From Caulobacterales bacterium (lineage in GTDB: Bacteria; Pseudomonadota; Alphaproteobacteria; Caulobacterales; Caulobacteraceae), in contig JACPDR010000033.1 in the NCBI GenBank assembly GCA_016183935.1, positions 1 through 63,171 of the forward strand: 63,171 bases of DNA, written 5' to 3'. Below, piece by piece: positions 61,531 to 63,171 of this stretch. The notes beneath the pieces were generated by a model. The model did no database searches. It was not told the origin of the DNA and worked only from the letters and a program-made list of their open reading frames with translations. The translations under genes were made by a program, and so were the position numbers. Numbering within the stretch: the first letter of the stretch is position 1; the number at the start of each line of letters is the position of its first letter.

Positions 61531-62187
61531 CTATTCGATCTTCGACCGGTCGGCGCCCAGCCGTTCGGCGTAGAGGTCGAGAGTGCGTTTCCACGCCGGC
61601 CGGGCCATGGCGCGGTCGTAGAAGGCCTTCACGTTCGGATAGCCGTCCATCAGATCGGTGTGGCGGAGCTGGCGCAGGACCGAGGCCAGCAGCAGGTCGG
61701 CGATGGTGAAGTCGTCGGCGGCGATCCAGTCGCGGCCCTCGAGCCGGCGGTTGAGGCCGTCGAGCACGCGGCGGGTCCAGCCGGTCAGGAAGGCGCGCAC
61801 CTCCCCGGGTTCGCCCATGGCGCCCATGTCCATCAGCTTGAGCGGCTGGATCGGGCCTTCCACTGTGGACAGGGCGACGAGGCACCACTGGATGACATGG
61901 GCGCGGGCCTCGTCGTCGGCGGGGATGAGCTTTCCGGATTTCTCCGCCAGATGGATCAGGATGGCCCCGGTCTCGGACAGGATCAGACCGTCGTCGTCGA
62001 GAATGGGGATCTGGTGGAACGGACTGATCGCCGAGAAGGCCGGGCCGAGGGTCTCGCCGGCGGTGTGATCGACGCCCCGGACCTCATACGGCAACCCCAT
62101 CTCCTCCAGCGCCCACTGCACGCGCAGGTCGCGGGTCTCGCCATGGACGGCGGGGTGGACGTTGCCGAAGGCGTGGAGGGTGATCAT
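61531..62187 (-). CDS. Glutathione S-transferase family protein (second GST)
   Basis: A 218-residue GST. ETRDLRVQWALEEMGLPYEVRGVD and FHQIPILDDDGLILSETGAILIHLAEKSG form the N-terminal glutathione-binding half; FTIADLLLASVLRQLRHTDL is in the C-terminal helical half. It is related in layout to the 58506-59177 GST but clearly different. Cytoplasmic detoxification enzyme; substrate unknown. It is convergent with the MerR gene, with stops 4 bases apart. Upstream lies a palindromic repeat. Confidence 0.93.
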   Translation of the reverse strand: MITLHAFGNVHPAVHGETRDLRVQWALEEMGLPYEVRGVDHTAGETLGPAFSAISPFHQIPILDDDGLILSETGAILIHLAEKSGKLIPADDEARAHVIQWCLVALSTVEGPIQPLKLMDMGAMGEPGEVRAFLTGWTRRVLDGLNRRLEGRDWIAADDFTIADLLLASVLRQLRHTDLMDGYPNVKAFYDRAMARPAWKRTLDLYAERLGADRSKIE

Positions 62188-62201
62188 GGGGCACCCTAAA
62201 C

Positions 62202-62374
62202 CCTTCTCCCCTCGGGGGAGAAGGTGGCTCGCGGAGCGAGACGGTTGAGGGGGATGGTCGGATCAGCTGGCCGCCAGCCGGTCCGAAGCCGGCCTACCCC
62301 TCATCCGGACGGCTCCGCCGCCCACCCGTCGTCGGCTCGCGATGCGAGCCTCCTCCACCCCCAAGGGGAGAAGG
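62202..62374. repeat. Palindromic intergenic repeat overlapping the phosphatase 3' end
   Basis: Arms CCTTCTCCCC (62202-62211) and GGGGAGAAGG (62365-62374) are perfect inverses. Between them lie further complementary pieces typical of Caulobacterales REP elements (AGGTGGCTCGCGGAGCGAGA on the left, and CTCATCCGGACGGCTCCGCC and CCTCCACCCCCA-like on the right). Its right half is translated as the tail of the phosphatase-like gene. Confidence 0.75.
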
Positions 62375-62692
62375 AAGATGTCGCGCGACCTTCTTCTCCA
62401 GCAGCGCCACCAGCTCGGGCTGCATGAAATCGTAGTCGTCGGGGATGTCGAGGCAGACGACGCGCTTGCCCTTCAGCTGCGGGCCGAAGCGGCGCTGGAG
62501 CTTGGCGCGGTGGGCGCGCTCCATGACGAAGATGATGTCGGCCCAGTCGAGGTGGTCGGGCGTGACCGGCTCCTCCGCGTCGGGCGCCAGGCCGGCGGAG
62601 GCGGTCTCGACGCCGGGGCGGCCGGCGAAGACCCGCTCGGCCGTAGGGGAGCGGAGGCGGTTGCGGGCGCAGAGGAAGAGGAGGTTGGTCAG
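62294..62692 (-). CDS. Low-molecular-weight protein-tyrosine-phosphatase-like gene, non-standard CTG start
   Basis: Translating the frame that contains MERAHRAKLQRRFGPQLKGK upstream to 62692 gives NLLFLCARNRLRSPTAERVFAG, the Cys-x5-Arg phosphatase loop (CARNRLRS), then GVETASAGLAPD and DWADIIFVMERAHR. This matches the short LMW-PTP-like family of about 105 residues. No ATG, GTG or TTG exists between this and the in-frame stop shared with the carboxylase gene upstream; the first usable codon is CTG at 62692, six bases after that stop. The last roughly 26 residues (from SPLGGGGGSHREP) are translated from a palindromic repeat and are not family sequence. Expression by translational coupling to the carboxylase gene is plausible. 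Confidence 0.72.
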   Translation of the reverse strand: MTNLLFLCARNRLRSPTAERVFAGRPGVETASAGLAPDAEEPVTPDHLDWADIIFVMERAHRAKLQRRFGPQLKGKRVVCLDIPDDYDFMQPELVALLEKKVARHLPSPLGGGGGSHREPTTGGRRSRPDEG

Positions 62693-62698
62693 ATGAAC

Positions 62699-63171
<473 letters not shown>

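Overview
The window is GC-rich chromosomal DNA of an alphaproteobacterium of the order Caulobacterales, most likely a Brevundimonas-like organism. The evidence is an adjacent divK-pleD operon, a PleD protein whose key residues fall at the positions known from Caulobacter, an HWE histidine kinase with a stand-alone receiver, a Zn-ribbon DinB, paired DUF2336 proteins, CtrA-like boxes and TonB-dependent glycan uptake. The genus is inferred from gene content; no rRNA gene is present to confirm it. I see no prophage, transposase, integrase or CRISPR array. It reads as core chromosome with small palindromic intergenic repeats.

Left part (1-10,000): a glycan-uptake locus. On the minus strand lie a LacI regulator, a large TonB-dependent receptor, a glucoamylase-like (GH144-type) lipoprotein, a sugar-binding lipoprotein and two ABC sugar permeases, the last cut by the window edge. 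A divergent GH1 beta-glucosidase completes it. A LacI-type operator lies between regulator and glucosidase, and an intrinsic terminator separates the receptor from the rest. Together they could import and cleave a beta-linked glucan, plausibly a beta-1,2-glucan.

10,000-24,000: a type-B carboxylesterase, an HWE kinase/receiver pair, a PYROXD2-like oxidoreductase, a DUF817 membrane protein, QueF, a nitronate monooxygenase-like enzyme and a TorF-like porin. Then come two tandem cold-shock genes sharing a repeated leader, and a reverse transsulfuration operon (CBS, hydrolase, cystathionine lyase/synthase).

24,000-38,000: RNase R and a Nudix hydrolase; a DUF5990 protein; an unusual hydroxylase-sulfotransferase fusion; ribosomal protein L33; the divK-pleD operon, in which DivK lacks an internal segment; DinB; RidA; a GNAT-like protein; a HIT protein; and tRNA-Thr(UGU).

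38,000-54,000: FeoAB with a possible Fur box, a cytochrome c lipoprotein, an RND efflux pair, a class II aldolase, a DUF2336/NAD kinase/Hpt/DUF2336 cluster, a lytic transglycosylase, TonB and a ThiO-like oxidase.

54,000-63,171: GTP-type PEP carboxykinase, a DUF938 methyltransferase, an RluF-like pseudouridine synthase, a GST/MarR divergent pair with a palindromic operator, and a glutaredoxin-MauE fusion divergent from a MerR regulator. A second GST, a low-molecular-weight phosphatase-like gene with no standard start codon, and the 3' end of an acyl-CoA carboxylase beta gene close the window.
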